This document shows positions 44,730 to 53,927 of a stretch of DNA of 64,000 bases, piece after piece. Each line of letters begins with the position of its first letter. The stretch's first letter is position 1. The position numbers and the translations under genes were made by a program. The DNA comes from Rhizobiales bacterium 64-17. GTDB taxonomy: Bacteria > Pseudomonadota > Alphaproteobacteria > Rhizobiales > Xanthobacteraceae. The stretch is taken from positions 1 to 64,000 of the forward strand of contig MKWA01000017.1 in NCBI GenBank assembly GCA_001899285.1, given 5' to 3'. A model generated the notes under the pieces. It saw nothing but the letters and a program-made list of their open reading frames with translations. It did not search any database and was not told the DNA's origin.

Positions 44730-45857
44730 ATGGACGTGCGTGCGGCAGTCGCGATCGCAGCGGGCAAACCGCTAGAGGTCACCACGGTGCAGTTGGAAGG
44801 CCCGAAGGCCGGCGAGGTTCTGGTGGAGATCAAGGCCACCGGTATCTGCCATACCGACGAATTCACCTTGTCGGGTGCCGATCCTGAAGGACTGTTCCCC
44901 GCCATCCTCGGCCACGAGGGCGCCGGTATCGTCGTCGATGTCGGCCCCGGCGTCACCTCGGTGAAGAAAGGCGACCACGTCATTCCGCTCTACACACCGG
45001 AATGCCGCCAGTGCCCGTCCTGCCTCTCGCGCAAGACCAACCTCTGCACCGCGATCCGCTCGACCCAAGGCCAAGGCGTGATGCCGGACGGCACCTCGCG
45101 GTTTTCCTGCGAGGGCAAGAAGCTGCATCACTACATGGGCACGTCGACCTTCGCCAATTACACGGTGCTGCCGGAAATCGCGGTGGCCAAAATCCGCGAG
45201 GACGCGCCGTTCGACAAGGTTTGTTACATCGGCTGCGGCGTCACCACCGGCATCGGCGCGGTGATCAACACCGCCAAGGTCGAGCCCGGCGCCAAGGCGG
45301 TCGTGTTCGGCCTCGGCGGCATCGGTCTCAACGTGATCCAGGGCCTGCGGCTCGCCGGCGCGGACATGATCATCGGTGTCGATCTCAACAACGACAAGAA
45401 GCAATGGGGCGAACGCTTCGGCATGACGCATTTCGTCAATCCGAAGGAGATCGGCAAGGATCTCGTCCCTTATCTGGTCGACATGACCAAGACCAAGGAA
45501 GACCAGATCGGCGGCGCCGACTACACCTTCGACTGCACCGGCAATGTCACAGTGATGCGGCAGGCGCTGGAAGCGTGCCATCGTGGCTGGGGTGTCTCGG
45601 TGGTGATCGGAGTCGCACCGGCGGGCGCCGAAATTTCCACGCGGCCGTTCCAGCTCGTCACCGGCCGCGTCTGGAAAGGCACGGCGTTCGGCGGCGCGCG
45701 CGGCCGCACCGACGTGCCGAAGATCGTCGACTGGTACATGGACGGGAAGATCGAGATCGACCCGATGATCACCCATACGATGCCGTTGAGCGACATCAAC
45801 AAGGGGTTTGACCTGATGCACCGCGGCGAATCGATCCGCTCGGTGGTGATCTTCTGA
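44730..45857 (+). CDS. frmA: S-(hydroxymethyl)glutathione dehydrogenase / class III alcohol dehydrogenase
   Basis: 375 residues, zinc medium-chain dehydrogenase. Catalytic zinc: C40 in [12 protein letters not shown] and H62 in LGHEGAGI; structural zinc cysteines in [15 protein letters not shown]. The class III hallmarks [12 protein letters not shown] and [12 protein letters not shown] are present. It oxidises the formaldehyde-glutathione adduct to S-formylglutathione with NAD, and can also reduce S-nitrosoglutathione. AGGAGA precedes the ATG. No frmB or frmR adjacent. Confidence 0.95.
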   Translation: MDVRAAVAIAAGKPLEVTTVQLEGPKAGEVLVEIKATGICHTDEFTLSGADPEGLFPAILGHEGAGIVVDVGPGVTSVKKGDHVIPLYTPECRQCPSCLSRKTNLCTAIRSTQGQGVMPDGTSRFSCEGKKLHHYMGTSTFANYTVLPEIAVAKIREDAPFDKVCYIGCGVTTGIGAVINTAKVEPGAKAVVFGLGGIGLNVIQGLRLAGADMIIGVDLNNDKKQWGERFGMTHFVNPKEIGKDLVPYLVDMTKTKEDQIGGADYTFDCTGNVTVMRQALEACHRGWGVSVVIGVAPAGAEISTRPFQLVTGRVWKGTAFGGARGRTDVPKIVDWYMDGKIEIDPMITHTMPLSDINKGFDLMHRGESIRSVVIF

Positions 45858-45934
45858 AGTTCCATCACAGTGGATAGCGGAACCCGGGTCCGGCTCCGCT
45901 GGTTATCGCCATGGAGTCATTCATGGAGGTGACG

Positions 45935-46270
45935 ATGTCCGACCCCAACCTGAACAGGCCGCGTCCGGGCGAACCGCTGCCCGGGCGGGCGTCGATCGAC
46001 CCGAACGATCCGATCCCGATGGAACCGGTGCCGGCACGCAATGCAGGCGGCAGCGGCATGATGTGGGGCTGGATTGCCGGTATCGCGGTTGTCGTGCTGG
46101 TTCTTGCCTTCCTGTTCGGCAGCACCGGCTCGCAGCAGACGGCGGATACCACACCGCCAGCAGCGACCCCGTCGCGGACGGCACCGGCTCCGACGCCCTC
46201 GCCATCAACGGCCCAGCGGCCGACGCCGCAGGCGCCGAGCACGACCGGCTCGGGTTCATCGAGTCAGTAA
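45935..46270 (+). CDS. Membrane-anchored Pro/Thr/Ser-rich hypothetical protein
   Basis: 111 residues from ATG 45935 (GGAGG at 45925-45929); ATG 45911 would add eight. A Pro-rich segment (about 6-38) precedes one helix (about 43-62, MWGWIAGIAVVVLVLAFLFG), then a low-complexity Thr/Pro/Ser/Ala tail like a periplasmic stalk. No recognised domain. A very strong terminator follows. Confidence 0.65.
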   Translation: MSDPNLNRPRPGEPLPGRASIDPNDPIPMEPVPARNAGGSGMMWGWIAGIAVVVLVLAFLFGSTGSQQTADTTPPAATPSRTAPAPTPSPSTAQRPTPQAPSTTGSGSSSQ

Positions 46271-46287
46271 CGAGCTGAGACGATCAC

Positions 46288-46329
46288 AGCGATGACAACC
46301 CTGGTCCTGCCGGGGTTGTCATCGCTTTT
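46288..46329 (+). terminator. Strong intrinsic terminator
   Basis: 17-bp stem, AGCGATGACAACCCTGG (46288-46304) with CCGGGGTTGTCATCGCT (46310-46326), one wobble pair, loop TCCTG, followed by T's. It ends the unit of the 111-residue protein. Confidence 0.85.
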
Positions 46330-46349
46330 GCCGGTATGCAGCAGCGAGA

Positions 46350-46754
46350 CTAATTCGCCGGCTTCGCCGGCTGCGCTAGCGGTTTGCCCTTCTCGACGAT
46401 GTAGGTGGCGATCACCTTGGCGCCCTTGGCTCCGGCCTGCGCGTCGTGAATTGCGGCGTGAGAGATTTGATAGGAGTCGCCCGGCTTGAGCGACTTCGAC
46501 GGCTGGCCGTCAACCAGCAGCACCAGTTCCCCGTCGAGCACATAGCCGGATTCATAACCGGGATGCGTATGTCGGCCGATCTTCACGCCGGGCGCCAGTT
46601 CGGCAATGCCGATCACCGCCTCGTAGTTACTGCCCTGCACGTCGAACTTCTGCAACGGGATGCGCTTGATCGGCGCATCCTGTGCTACTCCCGGCGCGGC
46701 CCACATCGCGGCGATGCCGATGAAAGCGGCGCCTGCCAAAATCCTTTTCAGCAT
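46350..46754 (-). CDS. Exported cupin-domain protein
   Basis: 134 residues. Signal peptide (MLKRILAGAAFIGIAAMWAA, cleavage near VAQD). A single cupin: GRHTHPGYESGYVLDGELVL gives the metal-binding His-x-His and Glu of motif 1, and LKPGDSYQISHAAIHDAQ motif 2. Likely a periplasmic metal-binding cupin; reaction unknown. Confidence 0.85.
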   Translation of the reverse strand: MLKRILAGAAFIGIAAMWAAPGVAQDAPIKRIPLQKFDVQGSNYEAVIGIAELAPGVKIGRHTHPGYESGYVLDGELVLLVDGQPSKSLKPGDSYQISHAAIHDAQAGAKGAKVIATYIVEKGKPLAQPAKPAN

Positions 46755-46825
46755 GCTGCATTCTCCCGTTAAAGAGAGAACAACTATAGCGCCGCGCGAG
46801 TACCCGCGTCAGTCCCCACAGCTAT

Positions 46826-47248
46826 TTATGCGCGAGCGGCTCGCGGCGCGTCCGCGCGTTTCATGACGTCAGCCGCGACCGTGTAAAGCGCGACCCAGGC
46901 ATCCCGCAACACCGGCGTGAAATCCGCGCCCAGGACTTTCTGCAGCGACCAGATCAGCGCCTCTCCGACGATGGCATAGTGCTGATCCTGGACACCGTAA
47001 CCCGCATGACGACGCCCCAGACTTTCCAGCATCGCGGCCAGACCGGCCGGATTTTTCAACTGGCCGATCGCCAGCGCCAGCATGTCCATCAGCTTCTGAG
47101 CCTGCTGATCGATATCGCTTTTGAACAGTGGCCGCAGGTCGGGGGCGATGGCGAAAAGCCGATCGTAGAAAATACGGCCGACATCCTGCTTTTGGTCCAT
47201 GACCTGCACGAATGACAGGCGGACGAGTTGGCCTTGCTCCGGCGTCAT
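46826..47248 (-). CDS. Single-domain bacterial haemoglobin (Vitreoscilla-type globin)
   Basis: 140 residues, myoglobin-like fold. Proximal haem-ligand H81 in LGRRHAGYGV, then QDQHYAIVGEALIWSLQKVLG, which lines up with the Vitreoscilla haemoglobin F-G-H region. B10 Tyr is probably Y28 (IFYDRLF). There is no flavin reductase domain, so it is not Hmp. Its start is 22 bp downstream of the MCP stop on the same strand, the last of three adjacent genes. It may carry or sense oxygen or nitric oxide, or detoxify it with a separate reductase. Confidence 0.92.
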   Translation of the reverse strand: MTPEQGQLVRLSFVQVMDQKQDVGRIFYDRLFAIAPDLRPLFKSDIDQQAQKLMDMLALAIGQLKNPAGLAAMLESLGRRHAGYGVQDQHYAIVGEALIWSLQKVLGADFTPVLRDAWVALYTVAADVMKRADAPRAARA

Positions 47249-47270
47249 TGCGATCTCCCTGATGGATATC

Positions 47271-48743
47271 TCAGGCGCGCATCCGTTCGATGTCGCCAGT
47301 GAACAATTTCACACGCTCACGGATGGTCTGTGTCTGCTTGACGAGCGCATCGGCGGCGACATTGAGGTCACCCACCGCGCCGCGGTTTTCACCGATCAAC
47401 GTTTCGATGGCAGCGACCGCCTCTTCCACATGCCCGACACCGGTTGCCGCAGAGATCACATTGCCGGCGATGTCGCGGGTGGCCGCGGCCTGCTCCTCCA
47501 CCGCGACGGCAATGGTCGCCGTGACGCCGTCGAGTTCATTGATCCGCGACGAGATCGTCTGAATCGCATTGACCGAACGCTCGCTGGTATCTTGCATCGC
47601 CGCGATCCGGACCGCGATATCCTGTGTCGCGCGTGCGGTCTGATTGGCGAGTGCCTTCACTTCCTGCGCCACCACGCTGAATCCCCGCCCCGCATCACCG
47701 GCGCGCGCCGCCTCGATGGTGGCATTGAGTGCCAGCAGGTTGGTTTGTGCGGCGATGCCGGAAATCAAACCGGTGACGTCGCCAATCTCGCGCACCACCG
47801 TCGCCATCTCGTCGACCGTGGCCGAGGTCTTCTGCGCCTCGGCAACCGCAGAGGCGGCAAGCTGCGAGGATTGCGCGGCGCTGGCACCAACCTCGTCGAT
47901 GGTGCGAGTCAGTTCCTCGCCGGCCTGTGCCACTTGTTCGACGCGACGCGCCGTGCTCTCCGAAACGCTGGATACGGCGATGATCTGCGCGGTGGACTTC
48001 GCCGCCGAAGCGCCGAGGCGGTCGGCGCTGCCGAGCAATGCGCTCGCGGTCGCATGCAGCCCCTCGAGCGAGGTCGCCATTTCAGCTTCAAACCGCTGCA
48101 GCAATTCGCCGGTCTGATCGGCGCGCGAGGTGATGTCGGACAGCACGCTTTCGCGCGATTTCGCGACCTGCTGCAGTTCTGCCGCGGTTGCCTCGGCGAC
48201 TTCCCGCGTCTGTTCTGCTTGCGCGAAAGCCTCGCGGATCGCGAAACCGATATAGCACAGCATCGCCGTCTCGATCACGACAATGACGGCATGCACCATC
48301 ACGCGCATGAAATCGCTGCCGCCGGGATAGATTGCTTCCGGGATCAGCCAGTTAAAAACCAGATGCTGCACGGCGATCAGCCCGGCCGCGAACACGACGG
48401 CGCGCCATCCGCAGAATCCCCCGAGCAGCGCCAGCACCGCGAAATAATAGAAATGCATCTCTATCTGCCACGGATGCCCCGTCATCAGATAGACAAGCTG
48501 CGCCGTCTGGCCGACGAGCGCGACGGCCAGCGCCATCGCCACGGCGATCAGCGGCCGCTTCAACAACATCAGCAGCACCGGCGCGGCAGCAAATAGAATG
48601 GCGATCGCCGCCGTGGCCATCACGTTCATGCCACGCAGCCAGGCGATCAGGATCAAGACCGGCACATGCAGCGCGGCAAGACCGATCAGCATCCGTGCCA
48701 CGCTTTCCTGGAACGCCGCCAGACTGGTGGGTGGTTTTTGCAT
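47271..48743 (-). CDS. Methyl-accepting chemotaxis protein with six-helix membrane sensor
   Basis: 490 residues. The N-terminal 200 hold about six transmembrane helices (from about 18, AALHVPVLILIAWL, to 185, ETAMLCYIGFA), with conserved His/Met residues in GHPWQIEMHFYYF and GLIAVQHLVFNW, in place of the usual periplasmic ligand domain and HAMP. The cytoplasmic part is a coiled-coil MCP with hairpin tip IAAQTNLLALNATIEAARAG. Sensing presumably takes place in the membrane, possibly redox or energy related. The ATG is 2 bp after the stop of the preceding small gene, and globin follows, suggesting one operon. No pentapeptide tether for CheR seen at the end. Confidence 0.92.
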   Translation of the reverse strand: MQKPPTSLAAFQESVARMLIGLAALHVPVLILIAWLRGMNVMATAAIAILFAAAPVLLMLLKRPLIAVAMALAVALVGQTAQLVYLMTGHPWQIEMHFYYFAVLALLGGFCGWRAVVFAAGLIAVQHLVFNWLIPEAIYPGGSDFMRVMVHAVIVVIETAMLCYIGFAIREAFAQAEQTREVAEATAAELQQVAKSRESVLSDITSRADQTGELLQRFEAEMATSLEGLHATASALLGSADRLGASAAKSTAQIIAVSSVSESTARRVEQVAQAGEELTRTIDEVGASAAQSSQLAASAVAEAQKTSATVDEMATVVREIGDVTGLISGIAAQTNLLALNATIEAARAGDAGRGFSVVAQEVKALANQTARATQDIAVRIAAMQDTSERSVNAIQTISSRINELDGVTATIAVAVEEQAAATRDIAGNVISAATGVGHVEEAVAAIETLIGENRGAVGDLNVAADALVKQTQTIRERVKLFTGDIERMRA

Positions 48744-48745
48744 GA

Positions 48746-49108
48746 TCAATTCGTCCTTGGCACGCCGCAACCGCCCACCCGCGCCGCATCGGCCACCAGC
48801 CATGCGCCGTTTGCCGCGACATCGCGCGCATAACCTGAATGATCGGGGGCAACGATGACGATTGAGGTCAGCAGACCGAACCCGACGATCCGCCCACCCG
48901 CTTCAGCGGCGCTCACCATGGCCTGCTGTGTCGACGTCCATGGCGCAAACATGACCGCGACTGTTTGCGCCGTCGCTCGTGGTGTCAGCATGACAGATGC
49001 CGTCGCGACAGTGCCGACTAACGCCACGACGCTGATAACAGCAACGTCGAACCCGAATGTCCGAAGGAAATGCACGTGCGCCCTTTGCCCACGCCGTTCA
49101 TAGGTCAT
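48746..49108 (-). CDS. Small membrane-anchored hypothetical protein in the MCP-globin operon
   Basis: 120 residues from MTYERRGQRAHVHF, one N-terminal helix (about 20-40, VAVISVVALVGTVATASVML), then a soluble part with the pattern VAVMFAPWTSTQQAMVSAAEAGG followed by IVIVAPDH. Alphaproteobacteria often carry this kind of A-V-x-F-x-P-W protein, annotated only as hypothetical. The start at 49108 follows the helix. It is directly upstream of the MCP (2 bp). Confidence 0.7.
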   Translation of the reverse strand: MTYERRGQRAHVHFLRTFGFDVAVISVVALVGTVATASVMLTPRATAQTVAVMFAPWTSTQQAMVSAAEAGGRIVGFGLLTSIVIVAPDHSGYARDVAANGAWLVADAARVGGCGVPRTN

Positions 49109-49245
49109 TCGGGTTAACGAAGCGCCACGAATTTCACGCAAAATACGTGCGAAATAAATTCACTACCTATGATTGCGAATTGGCCGATGCGGCAACCGCA
49201 TACCATCGGCCTCAGCGCAATGATGCTTCGCCTGAAAAGTCTTTG

Positions 49246-49692
49246 TCAGACCCAGCCGCCGCGCGCCATCACGACGGCGCACAGCAGGATGACGACGATG
49301 CCGACGAGTTCGCAATGCAGGAACGCCGCGAGCTTGCGCAACGTGCGCTCCTCCACCTGCGGCACCTCGCCGGCGCGCACCGCCTTGCGCCAGGTCAGGA
49401 ACTCCACCGTCGGCGTGATCGACACCACGGCAATGCCGATGAACACGCCGAACTTGGTCAGAAAAGCGTGGTTCGCCCAGTAATAGTCTGCGCCCTTCTC
49501 GAACCAGAACACGCGCGAGAGGCCGACGATCAGCAGCAGCCCGGCACAGACGCCGAGCACGGCGTCGATGCGGATGAGCTTTTTCGCGGTCGTTAGCGTC
49601 AGCTCCTGCCGCACCAGGACCAGCTCGATGGCGATGCACGCCACCAGCGCGAACGCCAGCAGATGATGCAGGAAGGCAAACAGCGTGGTCAT
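49246..49692 (-). CDS. DUF2214 family membrane protein
   Basis: 148 residues with four predicted helices: HHLLAFALVACIAIELVLV, LGVCAGLLLIVGLSRVFW, FGVFIGIAVVSITPTVEF and LVGIVVILLCAVVMA. DUF2214 features: an N-terminal histidine pair and WANHAFLTK. Unknown function. Its start is 21 bp downstream of the TRIC gene stop, same strand. Confidence 0.85.
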   Translation of the reverse strand: MTTLFAFLHHLLAFALVACIAIELVLVRQELTLTTAKKLIRIDAVLGVCAGLLLIVGLSRVFWFEKGADYYWANHAFLTKFGVFIGIAVVSITPTVEFLTWRKAVRAGEVPQVEERTLRKLAAFLHCELVGIVVILLCAVVMARGGWV

Positions 49693-49712
49693 TGATCAAG
49701 TCCCCGGCCCGG

Positions 49713-50345
49713 TCAGTGCATCTCTTTATCGTAGACGAATTTCGGCATTTCCCAGCGATAGCGGATCGCCAGCAGGCGGAACGTCAGTCCCACCGCGACG
49801 GCGCCGAGCGTCACCCAGTCTCGGTCGAGATCGAGCGAGCGGCCGGTGACATAGATCGCGCCGGTGACCACCGAGACGCTGGCGTAAAGCTCGCTGCGGA
49901 ACAACAGCGGCACGTCGTTGCACAGCACGTCGCGCAGCACGCCGCCGACGCAGCCCGTCACCATCCCGGCGACGATGACGATCGGCAGCGACTGGTTCAT
50001 GGCCAGCGCAATGGTACAGCCGATGATGGTGAAAACGACGAGACCGATGGCGTCGAGCAGCAGAAACATCAAGCGCAGCCGATGCACCACCCGCGCAACA
50101 GCGATGGTGAGAAGCGCGGCGCCACCGGTGAGCGCCAGCAGCCATGGCTCCTTCACCCACCACAGCGGATAGTGCCCGAGCAGCACGTCGCGGGTGGTGC
50201 CGCCGCCGAGCGCAGTGATGGCGCCCAGCATGGCGACGCCGAACCAGTCCATCTTGCGCCGGCCCGCCGCCAGCGCCGCGGTCATGCCTTCGGCAATGAG
50301 CGCGACGATGGCAAGCGCGAACAGGATGGTGTCGGTCGGCGGCAT
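49713..50345 (-). CDS. Trimeric intracellular cation channel (TRIC/UPF0126) family protein
   Basis: 210 residues, two repeats of three helices plus one. Conserved GGGTTRDVLLG and the mirrored CVGGVLRDVLCNDVP motifs are the signatures of the UPF0126/YadS TRIC family, now known as prokaryotic homotrimeric potassium-permeable channels. Physiological role in bacteria uncertain. It is upstream of the DUF2214 gene. Confidence 0.9.
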   Translation of the reverse strand: MPPTDTILFALAIVALIAEGMTAALAAGRRKMDWFGVAMLGAITALGGGTTRDVLLGHYPLWWVKEPWLLALTGGAALLTIAVARVVHRLRLMFLLLDAIGLVVFTIIGCTIALAMNQSLPIVIVAGMVTGCVGGVLRDVLCNDVPLLFRSELYASVSVVTGAIYVTGRSLDLDRDWVTLGAVAVGLTFRLLAIRYRWEMPKFVYDKEMH

Positions 50346-50394
50346 GATTCAGCTCGCGACCCGTTTCGAGTGGAGCACGCTCTCTCCTCCGCTC

Positions 50395-50457
50395 ATTCCC
50401 GCGAAAGCGGGAATCCAGTTCTTTGGCCTAAGACTGGGTCCCCGCTTTCGCGGGGAC
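50395..50457. repeat. Pair of GC hairpins, intergenic palindromic repeat
   Basis: ATTCCCGC-GAAA-GCGGGAAT (50395-50414) and GTCCCCGC-TTTC-GCGGGGAC (50438-50457) flank a 23-bp centre. They form the common alphaproteobacterial bipartite repeat between the TRIC and FKBP genes. Confidence 0.75.
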
Positions 50458-50507
50458 GAACGGCTGTGAAAGCGGATTTCAACACAACGAATCCGGCAGC
50501 AAACGAG

Positions 50508-50945
50508 TTACTTCACGCCGAGCAGTTCGACGTCGAACATCAGCACCGCGTTCGGCGGGATGACGCCACCGGCACCGCGCGCGCCATAGCCGAGGCCGGG
50601 CGGAATGATCAGCGTGCGCTTGCCGCCGACCTTCATGGTCGAGACGCCCTCGTCCCAGCCCTTGATGACCTGGCCCATGCCGACCGGAAACGCGAACGGC
50701 TCGTTGCGGTCGACCGAGCTATCGAATTTCTGGCCCTTGACGCCGTTGTTGTAGAGCCAGCCGGTGTAATGCACCGTCGCGGTTTGCCCGCGCTTCGGCG
50801 AGACGCCGGTGCCGACCTTGGTGTCGGTGTATTGCAGGCCGGAGGGTGTGGTTTGCGGGGCAGCGTCTGACATGGTGGGGATACTCAGGGTGAGAGAGAG
50901 AAGAGCGGCCGAAGCCAGGATGGCGCGGCGGGAGAAGACGGACAT
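50508..50945 (-). CDS. FKBP-type peptidyl-prolyl isomerase, exported
   Basis: 145 residues. The N-terminus has a signal peptide (MSVFSRRAILASAALLSLTL, cleavage near SDAAP; the RR could permit Tat export). FKBP domain: TATVHYTGWLYNNGVKGQKF, FPVGMGQVIKGWDEGVS, RTLIIPPGLGYGARG, VIPPNAVLMFDVELL. All main pocket residues are present. It catalyses proline isomerisation of proteins in the periplasm. Confidence 0.92.
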   Translation of the reverse strand: MSVFSRRAILASAALLSLTLSIPTMSDAAPQTTPSGLQYTDTKVGTGVSPKRGQTATVHYTGWLYNNGVKGQKFDSSVDRNEPFAFPVGMGQVIKGWDEGVSTMKVGGKRTLIIPPGLGYGARGAGGVIPPNAVLMFDVELLGVK

Positions 50946-51013
50946 TCAGCGACTCCGTGGGTGATGCGGGATCATATCATTGCCTATTGGTCTCAACTAA
51001 AGACGGTTTTCAT

Positions 51014-51364
51014 TTATTGACTTTGCCAACCAACGACTTCGTTATTTTCAACATACACTCGCTGCCGATATCGATTTTTGCCGTTGCATCCGTACTTCCA
51101 GATTTCTTTCGTCTTCGCTTTAAGTACTTTCTCGTCCAAATCTTCGGGTTGTCCCCATGACTCGATGAGTTGTTCCGAGGTCATGCCTTGCCACACCTTA
51201 CGCGCGATTATTTTTTCAGCAATTACCTCGCCGTACTTTGCGACCAGCTTCTCCCTACGTGCCGCTAACTTTCGTCGCAAGTTCGTGCGGCGCCACAAAG
51301 CAATCGCAAGCCAAATGGCAGCCGCAACTGCAAACAAAACACCCCAAGTCGGAAACGCGTCCAT
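51014..51364 (-). CDS. Low-GC orphan membrane-anchored protein
   Basis: 116 residues. An N-terminal helix (about 6-24, TWGVLFAVAAAIWLAIALW) is followed by a basic region, then a domain with VWQGMTSEQLIESWGQPEDL, KTKEIWKYG and VYVENNEVVGWQSQ. The G-M-T-x-E-Q-x-x-x-x-W-G-x-P pattern resembles SmpA/OmlA-like (BamE-fold) small proteins. Base composition here is clearly more AT-rich than neighbouring genes, suggesting recent acquisition. Unknown function. Confidence 0.7.
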   Translation of the reverse strand: MDAFPTWGVLFAVAAAIWLAIALWRRTNLRRKLAARREKLVAKYGEVIAEKIIARKVWQGMTSEQLIESWGQPEDLDEKVLKAKTKEIWKYGCNGKNRYRQRVYVENNEVVGWQSQ

Positions 51365-51426
51365 ATCCGCACCTCAACCTATGCGGGCATCAGAAACCTT
51401 TCAAAGCAGACTTTCAAGCCGCGACT

Positions 51427-52959
51427 TCACACCGGCAAATTGTCATGCTTCCGGCGCGGCATCTCGACATGCTTGTCCTTCAGCATGGCGAGCGCGCGTG
51501 CGATGCGCTTCCTTGTCGAGTGCGGCATGATCACGTCGTCGATATAGCCGCGCTCGGCGGCGACGAACGGTGACAGGAAACGGTCCTCGTATTCCTTGGT
51601 GCGCGCGGCGATCTTCTCCGGATCGCCGATGTCGGTGCGGAAGATGATCTCCACTGCCCCCTTTGCGCCCATGACGGCGATCTGCGCCGTCGGCCACGCA
51701 TAGTTGACGTCGCCGCCCACATGCTTCGACGCCATCACGTCGTAAGCACCGCCGAACGCCTTGCGGGTGATCACGGTGACGAGCGGCACCGTCGCCTGCG
51801 AATAGGCGAACAACAGCTTCGCGCCGTGCTTGATCAGGCCGTTGTATTCCTGCGCGGTGCCCGGCAGGAAGCCCGGGACGTCTACAAAAGTAACAATAGG
51901 TATGTTGAACGCATCGCAGAAGCGCACGAAGCGCGCGCCCTTCCTCGACGCATCGCTATCGAGCACGCCGGCCAGCACCAGCGGCTGATTGGCGACGAAG
52001 CCCACCGTGCGGCCGGCGATACGGCCGAATCCGGTGACGATGTTCTTGGCGTAGGCGCCGGCGATCTCGAAGAAGTCGCCCTCGTCCACCACCTTCTGGA
52101 TCAGCTCCTTGATGTCGTAGGGCTTGTTCGGATTGTCCGGCACCAGCGTGTCGAGGCTTTCGTCGATGTCCTCGACGCTTTGCGCGGTCGGCCATTCCGG
52201 CACGCCACTCTCGTTGTTGGCCGGCAGGAAGTCGATCAGCCGGCGCATCTGGAGGAGCGCCTCAACATCATTCTCGAACGCGCCGTCGGCGACGCCGGAC
52301 TTCGCCGAGTGGACCGACGCGCCGCCGAGTTCTTCCGCCGTCACCACCTCGTTGGTCACGGTCTTCACCACGTCCGGGCCGGTGACGAACATGTAACTGG
52401 TGTCGCGCACCATGAAGATGAAATCGGTCATCGCCGGCGAATAAACGTCACCACCCGCGCACGGCCCCATGATCACGCTGATCTGCGGGATGACGCCGGA
52501 CGCGAGGACGTTGCGCTTGAACACCTCGCCGTAGCCGCCGAGCGCGGCGACGCCCTCCTGGATGCGCGCGCCGCCGGCGTCGAACAGGCCGATGATCGGC
52601 GCGCGCGCCTTCATCGCCATGTCCTGCACCTTCATGATCTTCTGCGCGTGCGTCTCCGACAACGAACCACCGAACACGGTGAAGTCCTTGGAGAACAGAT
52701 AGACGGTACGGCCGTTCACCGTACCCCAGCCGGTGACGACGCCATCGCCGGGGATCTTCGATTTCTCCATGCCGAAGTCGGTGGAGCGGTGCTCGACGAA
52801 CATGTCGAACTCCTCGAACGAGCCCTTGTCGAGCAGCAGTTCGATGCGCTCGCGCGCGGTGAGCTTGCCGCGCTTGTGCTGCGCCTCGATGCGCTTGTCG
52901 CCGCCGCCGGCGCGAGCTTCTGTGCGCCGCTGTTCGAGCCTGTCGAGAATGTCTTTCAT
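51427..52959 (-). CDS. pccB: Propionyl-CoA carboxylase, carboxyltransferase beta subunit
   Basis: 510 residues, the PCC-beta length. Two carboxyltransferase halves: [40 protein letters not shown], then [18 protein letters not shown] and [13 protein letters not shown], ending [10 protein letters not shown] as in PccB/MmdA. It transfers CO2 from the biotin of PccA to propionyl-CoA. Its start overlaps the stop of the upstream membrane-protein gene (52956-52959), an unusual coupling. The pccA gene lies at 38.8-40.8 kb on the same strand. Confidence 0.95.
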   Translation of the reverse strand: MKDILDRLEQRRTEARAGGGDKRIEAQHKRGKLTARERIELLLDKGSFEEFDMFVEHRSTDFGMEKSKIPGDGVVTGWGTVNGRTVYLFSKDFTVFGGSLSETHAQKIMKVQDMAMKARAPIIGLFDAGGARIQEGVAALGGYGEVFKRNVLASGVIPQISVIMGPCAGGDVYSPAMTDFIFMVRDTSYMFVTGPDVVKTVTNEVVTAEELGGASVHSAKSGVADGAFENDVEALLQMRRLIDFLPANNESGVPEWPTAQSVEDIDESLDTLVPDNPNKPYDIKELIQKVVDEGDFFEIAGAYAKNIVTGFGRIAGRTVGFVANQPLVLAGVLDSDASRKGARFVRFCDAFNIPIVTFVDVPGFLPGTAQEYNGLIKHGAKLLFAYSQATVPLVTVITRKAFGGAYDVMASKHVGGDVNYAWPTAQIAVMGAKGAVEIIFRTDIGDPEKIAARTKEYEDRFLSPFVAAERGYIDDVIMPHSTRKRIARALAMLKDKHVEMPRRKHDNLPV

Positions 52960-53927
52960 GATGCCTTCTTCGTCTCCGCGCGGCGGTTGAACGTCCACAA
53001 AGCGAGCCCGAAGCAAAGCATCAGCAGGCCGCCCAGCAGCACGGACAAGGCGTTGGCGCCGAGCCGTTCAAACCATTGGGTATAGAAGTGAATAGCCCCG
53101 AACACCGCGGCGACATTGACCACCCAGCGCCGGTTCGCCTTCGCGCCCCAGACGCCGACAATGAGCAACGCCACCGCCCATAGAATGGAAAACACATAGG
53201 CCGGAACGACCGCACCGCGCGTCAGACTTTCGTTGAGCACGGCCGGATCGCCACTCGCCATGGAGCGCAGGAGCCGCAGCGGATCGCCCCACAGCGAGCC
53301 GATCCAGAAGCCGAAATTGACCAGCAGCACCGCGGTGCGCGCCGCGGCGATGGCGATGCTTTCGTAATCCGCCGTCAGCCGTTTCGAGGCGTGATAGGCG
53401 GCAAGCGCCAGCGCGCCGAACAGCACGATGGTGACAGTCGGCTCATAGATCGCCAGCGAATAGCTCGCGTGCATATAGCCGGTGCGCGCGCCGAGACAGG
53501 CCGCGAGCGCCAGCACGGCACCGACCATTAGCAGGCTCGACCGCGCGACGAGCGATCCTGCCGCCAGCGCCGCCGTGACGATCAGCAGCGAGGCGAGCGA
53601 GCCCTCGCCGAAGGCGATGACCCCGCCCGCGAACATCAGCGCGCCGATGACGAGACAGATTTGTGCCAGCAGGTGCCATTGCGCGGCGGCCATGAACGCG
53701 ATGGCGAGCCCGGCCGCGAACACCGCGATGCCGATGGCGATGGCGGTCGCCGGGACCGGCACCAGCGCGACCGCGCTCGCGGCGATGGAGATGACACCGA
53801 AGCCGATCAGGATGCTGATGCCCAGCGCGGACGTGCCGGGCGCGGCGAGGCCCTTGAGCCGCTCCGCCTCGGCGCCCGTGAGCTTGCCCTCTTCCACCAG
53901 TTTGGACAGATCGAGCGTAATCTTCAT
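52956..53927 (-). CDS. Multi-pass membrane protein translationally coupled to pccB (DUF2157-like)
   Basis: 323 residues. A short cytoplasmic start [24 protein letters not shown] is followed by about ten hydrophobic helices, with the hallmark layout of DUF2157-type membrane proteins (N-terminal helical tag LxxLxxxGxxT). The ATGA overlap with pccB means the two genes are translated together. Function unknown; a link to propionate metabolism is suggested only by position. Confidence 0.75.
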   Translation of the reverse strand: MKITLDLSKLVEEGKLTGAEAERLKGLAAPGTSALGISILIGFGVISIAASAVALVPVPATAIAIGIAVFAAGLAIAFMAAAQWHLLAQICLVIGALMFAGGVIAFGEGSLASLLIVTAALAAGSLVARSSLLMVGAVLALAACLGARTGYMHASYSLAIYEPTVTIVLFGALALAAYHASKRLTADYESIAIAAARTAVLLVNFGFWIGSLWGDPLRLLRSMASGDPAVLNESLTRGAVVPAYVFSILWAVALLIVGVWGAKANRRWVVNVAAVFGAIHFYTQWFERLGANALSVLLGGLLMLCFGLALWTFNRRAETKKAS

